Below, piece after piece: positions 46,783 through 57,900 of a stretch of 64,000 nt of DNA (position 1 is the first letter of the stretch; every line of letters begins with the position of its first letter). Under the pieces are notes generated by a model. That model searched no databases. It saw nothing but the letters and a program-made list of their open reading frames with translations, and was not told the origin of the DNA. The translations under genes and the position numbers were made by a program. The stretch is from Bacteroidia bacterium (GTDB lineage Bacteria; Bacteroidota; Bacteroidia; B-17B0; Aurantibacillaceae): contig JAGNIU010000001.1 of NCBI GenBank assembly GCA_018000995.1, positions 310,001 through 374,000 of the forward strand, in the 5' to 3' direction.

Positions 46783-47630
46783 TAAACAAGGACTTTGGTT
46801 ATAGTCCGTTCGCCTGCTTTAGAAATATAGTGTAGAAAATAAATACCGCTTTCTACTTCTGAAATATCAAATTCAATGCTTGTAGAGTATTTTTCCGATT
46901 TTCTTCTTTGAATTTGTAATCCGGTTGCTGAAGTTATTATAAACTCAGAGCCTTCGTCAATTTTCCCTGAGAACGTGAATTTACCGTTTGCCGGATTAGG
47001 TATTACAGATCCATTAGCTAAAGAATATTCTTCGATTCCTGTTGTAGAAAATCCCATTGTGAAAGTTGTGCAAACAGTGCAGCCAAAATTGTCAACTCCG
47101 CACAGTGTATGCGTTCCTGGACAAACGTTCAACGCGGGCCAAAATTGCCACGCTAAATAAACACCATCAATAGAAAAAGTGGTTGGTCCGCTTGATGTGT
47201 TACCTCCTGTAGATTGACAATAAACGCTTCCGTTACAACAGGAGGAACAGGTTGCCGGCACCACGTTAGCACTAACAGTTAGAGGTGCAGTTGCGCCTGA
47301 ACCAAATGAACCATAGCTATTCCCAATAAAAGTATTAGTACCATCATAAAAACTAAATGTGGTTATAAAAGCATTACATTGGCAAATATTTGTAAAAGTT
47401 ACAGTGGGGCCTGCAAAAGGAGTAACTGTTGGGTTTGTACAACCTGGAGTGTTAGTGATGGCAACACTAAACGGTCCGGTAGCTCCACTTATACTAAACG
47501 TAATCTGACCATCACAAATTCCAAAACATTTTGCTTTCTGAACATTAGACGGCGTGATTGTCACTTGCGCAATGCCTTTAAAATAAACAGCACATAAGGC
47601 AAGGGTAATTATTGTTTTGACATAACTCAT
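46779..47630 (-). CDS. Secreted SprB-repeat-like protein with type IX sorting domain
   Basis: A 283-residue exported protein. After a signal peptide (VKTIITLALCAVYFKGIAQ) comes a Cys-rich segment (KAKCFGICDGQITFSISGAT, GPFSVAITNTPGC) that resembles the SprB repeat of gliding adhesins (C-x-G-x-C-x-G ... G-x-x-P). A second Cys cluster follows (PATCSSCCNGSVYC, FGCTVCTTF). The last ~85 residues (VIPNPANGKFTFSGK, GIYFLHYISKAGERTITKV) are a type A sorting domain. It has only one or two repeats, unlike the giant SprB. It is probably a cell-surface protein, possibly disulfide-stabilised. Confidence 0.82.
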   Translation of the reverse strand: MSYVKTIITLALCAVYFKGIAQVTITPSNVQKAKCFGICDGQITFSISGATGPFSVAITNTPGCTNPTVTPFAGPTVTFTNICQCNAFITTFSFYDGTNTFIGNSYGSFGSGATAPLTVSANVVPATCSSCCNGSVYCQSTGGNTSSGPTTFSIDGVYLAWQFWPALNVCPGTHTLCGVDNFGCTVCTTFTMGFSTTGIEEYSLANGSVIPNPANGKFTFSGKIDEGSEFIITSATGLQIQRRKSEKYSTSIEFDISEVESGIYFLHYISKAGERTITKVLVY

Positions 47631-47660
47631 ATACTAAATCTAAAACAATTTTTTTAAAGT

Positions 47661-48056
47661 TCAAAACCATCCGCCTTCTTTTCCCAAATTTCGACGATCT
47701 TTTTTCGTAGGTCTTCCGCTGCCCTTTTCTTGTTTTACATTCATTGTAAAAAAAGCTTTTGCTTGTTTATCTACTTTTTCCATTGGGGGAGAGTGATCAG
47801 CGTAATACTTTTTCGCTGTTTCAAAATTTCCTCGCCTATCGGTTAAACCAATTACTTCAATAATTTTTTTGTAGTTCGCCGAAACTGAAATCGTGTAAGT
47901 TTCTCCTATTTTTACAAGATGTGACGGTTTAATATTTGTCTCGTTCAACTTAACTTTTCCGCCTTTTATAGCATCGCTGGTTAACGAACGTGTTTTAAAA
48001 ATACGTATCGCCCATAGGAAAGTATCAATGCGTATGTCGGTTTTTGGAGCTTTCAC
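47661..48056 (-). CDS. S4-domain RNA-binding protein (Hsp15-like)
   Basis: A 131-residue protein with an N-terminal S4 domain (RIDTFLWAIRIFKTRSLTSDAIKG then GKVKLNETNIKPSHLVKIGE) and a basic C-terminus rich in Lys, Arg and Gly (GSGRPTKKDRRNLGKEG). This is the layout of Hsp15/RqcP-type proteins that bind stalled 50S subunits. The start appears to be GTG at 48056. It is divergent from nadK with 51 nt between them; TACATTTA (48081-48074) is a possible -7 box for it. Confidence 0.88.
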   Translation of the reverse strand: MKAPKTDIRIDTFLWAIRIFKTRSLTSDAIKGGKVKLNETNIKPSHLVKIGETYTISVSANYKKIIEVIGLTDRRGNFETAKKYYADHSPPMEKVDKQAKAFFTMNVKQEKGSGRPTKKDRRNLGKEGGWF

Positions 48057-48095
48057 GGCTTAAAATGCTTTTCTAAATGTAAAACAATTATTTCG

Positions 48096-48103
48096 TACCT
48101 TTA
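48096..48103 (+). promoter_or_regulatory. Probable -7 box of nadK
   Basis: TACCTTTA is a 7/8 match to TAnnTTTG and ends 4 nt before the nadK ATG, so the mRNA would have almost no leader. Confidence 0.45.
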
Positions 48104-48107
48104 CGCC

Positions 48108-48986
48108 ATGACAATTGCGGTATACGCGCGCAACACTAAAGACAATCATCCTCTTTATATCGAAAAATTAGCTGCTCTTTTGAAAAAAGAAAAAGTTAAT
48201 CTTATCGTTTACGAATCGTATTATCAGTTTCTTCAAAAACAATACAACTTCAAAACAGAGCTTGAAACTTTTTCTTGTTCCGATTCATTAAAATCAAAAG
48301 CAGATTATGTGATTTGTTTAGGTGGTGATGGTACTATGCTTGAAACACTTGCTTTGGTAAGAAAATCAGGCATTCCTGTACTTGGTGTAAACACCGGTCG
48401 ATTAGGTTTTTTAGCTTCAGTTTCGAAAGATGATATCGAAAAAGCGGCTTTGCTTTTAGTTGAAGAAAAATTTAGTTTAGACAAACGCGAATTACTTGAA
48501 ATTGTTGGGGGCGAAAAACAATTTGCTGATGTAAATTACGGATTAAACGAATTTACCATTCACAAAAAAGATTCTTCAGCCATGATTCACATTGACACTT
48601 ATGTTGATGATGTGTTTTTAAATTCTTATTTCGCCGACGGTTTAATTGTATCAACACCAACAGGATCTACAGCGTATTCTTTAAGTTGCGGCGGACCAAT
48701 TATGGTTCCTGATTCTGAAAATTTTATTATTACTCCTATTGCACCACATAATTTAAATGTGCGACCAATCGTTATTTCCAATAACAAAACTTTGAGTTTT
48801 AAAGTTAGCGGACGTTATGACGGGTTCAATATTTCGCTTGATTCTCGCGGCTCACAAATCAACTCAAGCACCGAAATAAAAATCAAAAAAGCCGATTTCA
48901 GATTTAACATGATTAGCTTCGAAGGACAGCATTTCTTTGAAACCCTTCGCAACAAATTATTGTGGGGCTTAGACAAGCGCCGATAA
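48108..48986 (+). CDS. nadK: NAD kinase
   Basis: A 292-residue cytoplasmic enzyme that phosphorylates NAD to NADP. It has the family motif CLGGDGTMLETLALVR (GGDG, near residue 76), VNTGRLGFLASVSKDD, the glycine-rich STPTGSTAYSLSCGGPI and ITPIAPHNLNVRPIV. Length is typical. In many relatives nadK lies upstream of porG-uppS-bamA; here it is separated and next to maeB, which yields NADPH. That functional neighbourhood is suggestive only. Confidence 0.96.
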   Translation: MTIAVYARNTKDNHPLYIEKLAALLKKEKVNLIVYESYYQFLQKQYNFKTELETFSCSDSLKSKADYVICLGGDGTMLETLALVRKSGIPVLGVNTGRLGFLASVSKDDIEKAALLLVEEKFSLDKRELLEIVGGEKQFADVNYGLNEFTIHKKDSSAMIHIDTYVDDVFLNSYFADGLIVSTPTGSTAYSLSCGGPIMVPDSENFIITPIAPHNLNVRPIVISNNKTLSFKVSGRYDGFNISLDSRGSQINSSTEIKIKKADFRFNMISFEGQHFFETLRNKLLWGLDKRR

Positions 48987-49086
48987 TTGGCTAATTGATT
49001 GATTATCAGACTATTTAATCCGCGTTAAAATCTGTCCGTTTTCTAAAGATTTCGTATTTTCGCTATTCACTAAATTTTGAAAATTT

Positions 49087-51357
49087 ATGGCCAAATTCAG
49101 ACGAGAAGATGCGCTTGATTATCACTCACAAGGCAGGCCCGGAAAAATTGAAGTAGTCCCAACAAAACCATATAGTACCCAACGCGATTTAACTCTCGCC
49201 TACTCTCCCGGAGTAGCGGAACCGTGTTTGGAAATTGAAAAAAATCCGGAAGACGCTTACAAATACACAGCTAAAGGAAACTTAGTAGCAGTAATTTCAA
49301 ACGGAACTGCTGTTCTTGGTCTAGGCGATATTGGAGCGCTAGCTTCAAAACCCGTAATGGAAGGTAAGGGTTTGCTTTTTAAAATTTTTGCTGATATAGA
49401 TGTTTTCGACATTGAAGTTGACACAAAGAACATTGATGAATTTGTAAACACCGTAAAAAATATCGCACCAACATTCGGGGGAATTAATTTAGAAGATATA
49501 AAAGCTCCCGAGTGTTTTGAAATTGAGCGTCGCTTAAAAGAAGTTTTAAATATTCCTTTAATGCACGATGACCAACATGGTACCGCGATTATTTCTGCAG
49601 CCGGATTATTAAATGCTGTTGAGATTGCAGGGAAGAAAATGGAGAAGGTGAAGTTGGTTATTAATGGTGCGGGAGCTTCTGCTAACTCTTGTGCAAAAAT
49701 GTACATAGCTGTTGGTGTGAAGAAAGAAAATATTACAATGCTCGATAGTAAGGGCGTAATCCATAAAGGTCGTACAGATTTAGATCAATACAAATCTTTC
49801 TTTGCTTCTGATAACACAAAAATAAACACATTGGAAGAAGCCATTAAAGGAGCTGATGTTTTTGTTGGTTTATCGAAAGGAAATATTTTGAATCAACAAA
49901 TGGTTCAGAGTATGGCAAAAAAATGTATTGTTTTTGCATTAGCAAATCCAACGCCTGAAATTTCTTACGAAGATGCTATTGCAGCACGTAAAGATATTAT
50001 CATGGCAACAGGAAGAAGCGATCATCCTAATCAAGTGAACAACGTATTAGGATTTCCTTTTATTTTCCGTGGAGCGATGGATGTTCGCGCCACTTGTATT
50101 AACGAAGAAATGAAATTAGCTGCTACAAAAGCAATTGCCGAATTAGCAAAAGAACCTGTTCCTGATTATGTGAACTTAGCATACGGTTCAAAAAATTTAA
50201 GTTTTGGTGAAGAATATATTATTCCAAAACCAATTGATAGTCGTTTAATCTCTGCAGTATCAGCCGCAGTTGCAAAAGCAGCAATTGATAGCGGAGTTGC
50301 AAAACATATTATTACAGATTGGGATGCCTACAAAACATCTTTGGACAATCGTTTAGGAAAAGACAACAAATTAATGCGCTCTCTTGCTAATAAAGCAAAG
50401 AGCAATCCAAAACGCGTTGTGTTTACCGAAGCCGATACTTACAAAATTTTAAAAGCCGCACAAGTGGTGCGCGACGAAGGTATTGCTAAACCAATTTTAT
50501 TAGGTAACAAAGAAAAAATTCTAAAATTATTAGAAGAGTACCAATTAGATTTAGGTGACACCCCTATCATCGATCCGTGGTTAGCAGAGGAAGAAGCAAA
50601 ACGTAACGAGTATGGCGACATGCTTTGGCGTAAACGCAATCGTCGCGGTTTAACGCAGTACGATGCAAGAAAATTAATGCGCGACCGAAATTATTTTGGC
50701 GCCATGATGGTTGAGTTAGGTTTAGCTGATGCGATGATTTCAGGTTTAACCAGAAAATACAATGCCCCAATTAAACCCGCACTAGAAATTATCGGCGTTC
50801 AACCGGGAGTTAGTAAAGTAGCAGGACTTTACATGATGATTACAAAAAAAGGTCCGTACTTTTTTGCAGACACAACCATGAATGTAAATCCAACTGCACA
50901 AGAGTTGGTTGATATTGCTGTGTTGACTGCAAATACAGTGAAGAGTTATAACATCACACCGCGCATCGCCATGTTGTCGTATTCAAACTTTGGTTCTGTT
51001 ACAGGAGAAGTTCCTAATAAAGTTGCTGAGGCTGTAAAAATATTACACAATAATTATCCCGGCTTAATTGTGGATGGCGATATACAAGCCAACTTTGCGT
51101 TGAACAATAATTTATTAAAAGAGCAATTTCCGTTTAGCACATTGGCCGATAAAAGTGTAAACACATTTATTTTCCCAAATCTTGCTGCCGGAAATATTGC
51201 TTATAAATTAATGCAAGAGATGGGTGGCTCTGAAGCTATTGGTCCGGTATTAATGGGATTAAAAAAACCTGTACACGTATTGCAACTAGGAAGCTCCGTT
51301 CGTGAAATCGTTAATATGATAATCATTTCTGTGTTAGACGCTCAAAATAAAAAATGA
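49087..51357 (+). CDS. maeB: NADP-dependent malic enzyme with phosphotransacetylase-like domain
   Basis: A 756-residue MaeB oxidising malate to pyruvate and CO2 with NADPH. Residues about 1-425 form the malic enzyme ([58 protein letters not shown], the dinucleotide motif [14 protein letters not shown]). Residues about 430-756 form a phosphotransacetylase-like domain ([38 protein letters not shown]), which in MaeB is regulatory and usually binds acetyl-CoA. The stop overlaps the ruvA start by 4 nt. Confidence 0.96.
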   Translation: MAKFRREDALDYHSQGRPGKIEVVPTKPYSTQRDLTLAYSPGVAEPCLEIEKNPEDAYKYTAKGNLVAVISNGTAVLGLGDIGALASKPVMEGKGLLFKIFADIDVFDIEVDTKNIDEFVNTVKNIAPTFGGINLEDIKAPECFEIERRLKEVLNIPLMHDDQHGTAIISAAGLLNAVEIAGKKMEKVKLVINGAGASANSCAKMYIAVGVKKENITMLDSKGVIHKGRTDLDQYKSFFASDNTKINTLEEAIKGADVFVGLSKGNILNQQMVQSMAKKCIVFALANPTPEISYEDAIAARKDIIMATGRSDHPNQVNNVLGFPFIFRGAMDVRATCINEEMKLAATKAIAELAKEPVPDYVNLAYGSKNLSFGEEYIIPKPIDSRLISAVSAAVAKAAIDSGVAKHIITDWDAYKTSLDNRLGKDNKLMRSLANKAKSNPKRVVFTEADTYKILKAAQVVRDEGIAKPILLGNKEKILKLLEEYQLDLGDTPIIDPWLAEEEAKRNEYGDMLWRKRNRRGLTQYDARKLMRDRNYFGAMMVELGLADAMISGLTRKYNAPIKPALEIIGVQPGVSKVAGLYMMITKKGPYFFADTTMNVNPTAQELVDIAVLTANTVKSYNITPRIAMLSYSNFGSVTGEVPNKVAEAVKILHNNYPGLIVDGDIQANFALNNNLLKEQFPFSTLADKSVNTFIFPNLAAGNIAYKLMQEMGGSEAIGPVLMGLKKPVHVLQLGSSVREIVNMIIISVLDAQNKK

Positions 51358-51947
51358 TTAGTTACATAGAAGGCCATATTTCCGAATTAAATCCTGCGCT
51401 CATTACCCTTGAAACAAATGGTATTGGTTATTCGTTATTAATTTCTTTGAACACTTACACTGCTTTTGCCGGTAAAGAAAAAGCAAAAATATTTATTGAA
51501 AGCGTTTTTGTTCGTGATGACAATCCGCGTTATTTCGGCTTCCACACTATTGATGAGCGCGATTTATTCCGCAAATTAATTTCAGTTTCTGGCGTTGGAG
51601 GATCAAGTGCAATGCTAATGTTATCGTCTCTTGCCCCTTCTGAAATTGCCGGAGCGATAAATACTGCCAATGTGTCCTTGTTAAAAAGTATAAAGGGAAT
51701 AGGCGAAAAAACAGCTCAGCGTATAGTTGTCGACCTTAAAGGAAAATTAGGCAAACATGAGGGAGGAATTTCGCAGATTTTAACACCTTCGTACAATAAA
51801 AATAAGGAGGAGGCGTTAATGGCTTTAACTACACTAGGCTTCCCCCGTGCTACCGCCGAAAAAGCTATTGAAAAAAGCTTAAAGCAACAAGGCGTTAGTT
51901 CTGAGAGTGTAGAAACTTTAATAAAAACGGCACTAAAAAACTTATAG
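51354..51947 (+). CDS. ruvA: Holliday junction branch migration protein RuvA
   Basis: A 197-residue RuvA. The N-terminal OB domain begins [26 protein letters not shown]-like, two helix-hairpin-helix motifs follow ([16 protein letters not shown] and [21 protein letters not shown]), and the C-terminal domain III ([20 protein letters not shown]) contacts RuvB. Length is normal. It overlaps maeB by 4 nt and is followed 10 nt later by sprA, a gene order common in the phylum. Confidence 0.97.
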   Translation: MISYIEGHISELNPALITLETNGIGYSLLISLNTYTAFAGKEKAKIFIESVFVRDDNPRYFGFHTIDERDLFRKLISVSGVGGSSAMLMLSSLAPSEIAGAINTANVSLLKSIKGIGEKTAQRIVVDLKGKLGKHEGGISQILTPSYNKNKEEALMALTTLGFPRATAEKAIEKSLKQQGVSSESVETLIKTALKNL

Positions 51948-51957
51948 ACTTAATAAA

Positions 51958-54900
51958 GTGAGGCTTAAAGGCGTTTTAAATTTTTTGGTATTTGGGGCTA
52001 CGTCAGCAGCCTTAATGGGCATTGTATTTAACTCAAGCGCCAACCGAAATTTATTTAAACCCGTTTATGATATTTCAGGACAGACAAAAGTTTTAGCAGT
52101 TGATACTCCCGAAGTAGATCTTCCTTATAAATTCGGAGACAATCAGGGTAATGAACCGATTTACGATGACAAACACCAACTTTATCTTCAAAATCCTTCC
52201 AATGTAAAAACCGATATTCAATACAATCCGGAAACCGGAAATTACGATGTGTCTCAAAAAATGGGAAAACTCGATTACCGTCCGGATACTTATATCGACG
52301 CACAGGATTATCAGGATTACGTCTTTAAAAAATCAACTCACGATTACTGGCGCACAAAAATTGCAGCCGAAGACATGAACAAGCCACGTAAAGGGATTGT
52401 TCCGAAATTACAAGTGAACAGCGAATTGTTTGACAGAATTTTTGGAGGTAACACCGTTGATATTCGTCCAACCGGTACCGCAGAATTAATTTTTGGTTTA
52501 AACAGAAACAAAACATTAAACCCTGCTATTCCTCAAAGACAGCAAAAGGTTACCAACTTCGATTTTAACATGCGTATCCAATTAAACTTAATTGGTAAAA
52601 TTGGAGACAAATTAAAAATTACAACCAGCTACAATACCGAAGCCTCTTTCGATTGGGAAAATCAAATTAAATTAGATTACACCGGTTACGAAGATGAGAT
52701 TATTAAAAAAATTGAAGCTGGTAACGTTTCATTACCACTTAACAGTTCTTTAATTACAGGAAGTCAAAGTTTATTTGGTATAAAAACACAATTACAATTT
52801 GGGCGTTTAACTATGACCACCATTTTATCGCAACAACGTGGTAAAAAACAAGAGGTAAATATTCAGGGTGGCGCACAAACACAACAGTTTTCAGTTAACG
52901 GCGATAATTACGAAGCCAACAAACACTTTTTCTTATCTCATTATTTCCGTGACAACTATAACGCATGGATGGCTACTTTACCTGTAATGAGTACACCTAT
53001 TGTAATTACCAAAGTAGAAGTTTATTTATTAAACCAAACCGGCAACACTGAACAAACGCGTAACATTGTTGCTTTTGAAGATTTAGGTGAAGATAGTTTA
53101 CACGTACAGCCCTTTTTTAAACCTAGCAGTGGTTGTTTAAGCAACAATAACTACGCTGTTAATGACAGCGCGGGGGTTATTCCGCATAACGGCGCCAATA
53201 GTTTGTATTCAATTGTTTCAAATACAACAACGGGACTTTTATCTGATAGAAAAATTTCAAATGCCACTTCAGTGTTAACAAACTCAGCTGTTGTTTCTAA
53301 TATTTGTAACGGGGCAAATGGACAATACATGGTTGCCGGGCGCGATTTTGATTTAATTAGTAATGCAAGAAAATTAAATCCAACTGAATACACATTAAAC
53401 AACCGCTTAGGATTTATTTCCTTAAATCAAACTTTGAATAACGATCAAGCGCTTGCTGTTTCTTTTCAGTTCACCTTTAATGGCAAAACCTATCAGGTTG
53501 GTGAATTTACCGATCAAGTTCCTGATAATACTTTAGCCATCTTTGCAAAATTATTAAAACCGGTAACCGTAAACGTAAAATATCCAACATGGGATTTAAT
53601 GATGAAAAACGTTTATTCATTAAGCGCATATAACCTCAACCAACAAGATTTTCAATTGAACGTTTACTACAATAACATCGAAACAGGTGTTGACATTCCT
53701 TACATTCCTTACGGGTCAATTAATGGCCAACAATTAGTTCGTGTTCTGGATTGTGATAAACTAAGTGTAAACGGTGACAGGTTTTCGGATGGCGTGTTCG
53801 ACTTTTTACCCGGCTTTACTATAAATCCTGCTAATGGAAGAATTTATTTTACAACCATCGAACCATTTGGTTCAACATTACAATCTAAGTTTAATCAAAC
53901 AGATGATTTTCCAACTGCTAACAAATATTTGTTTCAGGAACTTTATGATTCAACGCGTGTTTCTGCGCAACAGTTGCAGGAAAAAAACCGTTACAAAATT
54001 AAAGGCTCTTACAAATCAGCTTCAGGTTCCGAAATTTCTTTAAACGCCCTTAACATTCCGCAAGGCGCGGTTGTTGTAACAGCGAACGGCGTACGATTAA
54101 CTGAAAACTCTGATTATACTGTTGATTATACTTTAGGTCGCGTAAAAATTATTAACGAGAGTATTTTAAACAGTGGGGCTCAAATTAAAGTTTCGGTTGA
54201 AAGTAATTCCTTATTTAACGTTCAGCAAAAAAGTTTAATGGGTACGCGCCTCGACTTTAAAGTAAATCGTGATTTAACTTTAGGTGGTAGCTTCCTCCGT
54301 TTTTCTGAGAAACCTGTAACGCAAAAAATTAGTACTGGCGACGAACCTGTATCGAATATTATTTACGGCGTTGATTACAATTACAAAACTGAAGTTCCTT
54401 TTTTAACGCGTGTTATCGATCGTATTCCTTTAATCAACACCAAAGAAATGAGTAGCATTACCACGCAAGGTGAGTTTGCTCATTTAATTCCAGGTAACGC
54501 CGCCGCCATTGGTAAAAAAGGAAATTCTTATATCGATGATTTTGAAGGAAGCATTTCTTTAATTGATATTCGTAGTCCGCAAGCCTGGATCCTCGCCAGT
54601 ATTCCGCAAGGACAGCCCGCATTATTTCCTGAAGCCAGCGCAAATGATGATATTGATATTGGGAAAAACAGAGCGCGGTTTAACTGGTACACCATTGACC
54701 CGGCTTTAACTCGGAATCAATCCGGAGTAACACCAAGCAATTATAACAAAAACGTTTATTCAAACAATTTATACCGTCAGATTCTTGAAACAGAATTGTT
54801 TCCGGGCAAAACGCCACCTAACGGTCAGCCCGTTGTGCTTCCTGTTTTAGAATTAGGTTTTTATCCTGCTGAACGCGGGCCATATAACTTAGATGTTCTT

Positions 54901-57900
54901 CCTGTAGGAGGTAAAACTGCCGGAGTTGATGGTGCAACCGGAAGATTAAACAATCCTGCAAGTCGTTGGGGTGGTATGATGCGCCGTTTAGAGACAAATG
55001 ATTTTCAGGCCGCCAACATTGAATACCTTCAGTTTTGGGTGATGGATCCTTTTAACGAAGATTACAATGTAGACACGCATCCTGATATGGATAAAGACAA
55101 TCTTCCTTCAGGAGATTTATACATTAACATTGGAAACGTATCAGAAGATATTTTAAAAGACGGTCGTATGTCGTATGAAAATGGGCTGCCTGGTGTATCT
55201 GCAAGTACTTCCAACTTACCTGTTGTATCTACAAACCTTGGCGTTACTCCTACTTTGCCTCCTATAACAAATTCTTTTTCCTCCGATCCTGACGATCGCG
55301 CAAAACAAGATGTTGGTTATGACGGCATCGACAATCCTGCTGAGGTGGATAAGTTTGGTGCGTCCCTAGCTGCTATGCAAACCTTGAGTGGTTTTAACGC
55401 CTCAGCCGAATTAAACGCAAACTTTTTTAAAGATCCTTCATCTGATGATTATAATTTCTTTAGAGATGATGATTACGATAGTGGTGATAAAAAAACATTA
55501 GACCGCTACAGATTTTACAATAACTCAGAAGGAAATTCACCTACTGAAGAGGTTTACAAAAACCAAAATAGCGGAGGGTATTCAACAGTAAGTTCTAACA
55601 ACCCAAACATTGAAGATATTAATAAGGATAATACGTTGAGTGAAACTGAAAATTACTATCAATACCGTATTAAAATTTCGAAACAAGATTTAGACCCGAA
55701 TAATGTGGGAAATAATTTTATTGTAAACTCATTTGAAGGAACGGGTGATATTGAAGGCATTAAAAAAACTGTTCGTTGGTATCAATTTAAAGTGCCGGTT
55801 ACACAATTTGAAAATGTAGTTGGTGGTATTGAAGGCTTCAACTCTATTCGTTTTATGCGTGTGTACATGAAAGGGTTTGATAAGCCGGTTGTATTACGTA
55901 TTGCCCGTTTTGAAATGGTGCGTAGCGATTGGAGACGTTATCAATTTGACTTAAGCAGACCGGGAGAATATTTAGGTAATGAAGACAACTCGACTTCATT
56001 TGACGTATCTGCAGTAAGTGTGCAAGAGAACGGACAAAAAGCTCCTGTTAATTATGTAATTCCGCCGGGCATTCAACAACAGCAAAATATTCAAACAACA
56101 AACTTAGTATTACAAAACGAACAAGCTTTACAACTTCGTACAACCAATTTAAAAGATGGTGATAGTCGCGCTGTTTTCAGAAACATGGATCAGGATATGC
56201 GAATGTTTAAAAACTTGAAAATGTTTGTGCATGGTGAAAAATTAGGTTTAGATCCATTAAATGATGGTGACTTAACTGTATTTATCCGTTTAGGTACCGA
56301 CTACAATAACAACTATTACGAATACGAAATTCCATTACAATTAACTGCACCTGCTTATTACGATCCGAATAACGAGAACGATAAAAATTTAGTTTGGCCA
56401 GGAGCCAATGAAATAAATATTTTGTTTGACGAATTAACCAGCGCGAAAGAATCCCGTAATCAAAGTACAGGAAGAGATTTAAGTTTAACGCAAAAACCTT
56501 TTTCTATTGCCTCAGGTAATAACACCATTACAATTGTTGGTAATCCAAATTTAGGTAGTGTAAAAAGTATTATGATTGGAATCCGCAATCCGAAAGATGA
56601 CGGCGCATTACCACATAGTGCTGAGGTATGGGTTAACGAATTACGTTTAACTGATTTTAATAATAAAGGCGGCTGGGCAACAACGGGTCGCGTGCAAGCT
56701 AAACTCGCCGACTTAGGACAAGTATCACTAGCGGGAACCTATAGCAAACCGTTTTTTGGAAGTGTAGAAAAGAAAATTAACGAACGCAGTAAAGAAACTA
56801 CTTTGAATTGGGATTTCACTTCACAATTTCAAATTGGTAAATTTTTCCCTGCTAAATGGAAAGTAAGTTTGCCTGTTTATTATTCGTATGGTGAAACCAG
56901 AATTAAACCATTGTTTAATCCGTATGAACCCGATGTGGCTTTAGATAATTTAAAGCCCAACGAACACTTTAGTGCTGAAGACATAAAGAAATTAAAATTT
57001 AATGCTTTAGATTATTCTAAACGTAAGGGTATCAACTTTACCAACGTGCGTGTTGACGGATTAAAACGTGCCGGCGCAAAACCAATGCCCTGGGATATTT
57101 CCAATTTTGCAGTTACTTATGCTTACACCGAACAATTCCGCCGCAACGTAAACATTCATCACAACATTTTAAAACAATACAGAGCTAACGTCACTTATGG
57201 ATTCCAGTTACAACCAAAAGCTTGGAAGCCATTTAGCAAAATGAAAATTTTTGAAAACAAATGGTTTGCACTCATTAAAGATTTCAATTTACAGCCTTTA
57301 CCAAATCGTTTTGGTGTGTCGTTGGATATTACCCGGAATTACTCAGAATTATTAAACCGTGATATCACCAGTTTCTATACTAACAGTGATGACCGCACAT
57401 TAACGCAGTTCAACAAACAGTTTTTAATTTCTCGCGCCTATGATTTCAGATGGGATTTTTCTAAAGCATTAAAGTTTGATTACACCGCCAATAATGACGG
57501 ACGAATTTTAGAGCCTTACGGCGCTATTGATACAAAAGAAAAGAAAGATACTATTAAACAAAATTTACTGGGCTTTGGTGAAAATATGGTGTTCCGTCAG
57601 CAGTTTAATATTAACTATACTGTTCCGCTAAATAAAATTCCTATTCTCGATTTTGTTACTTTATCGTATCGTTATGGCGGCACTTATACTTGGAACAGAA
57701 AACCATTTGCTGCTGATGAGAAAATTGGTAACACTATTCAAAATACAAATACAAAAAACTATACTGCTAATCTTAACATGATTAGTTTGTATAATAAAAT
57801 TCCTTATTTAAGGCGGATAAATTCAGGGCAATCTTCAAAACCCGGTAAGAGCTCGTCAGTTAAATCAAAGAATACTTCTTCAGCCAGCGATTCTACTGCA

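Noticed and set aside
49257-49706. 149-codon open frame opposite maeB
   Set aside because: Antisense shadow of the malic enzyme domain; composition unlike a real protein.
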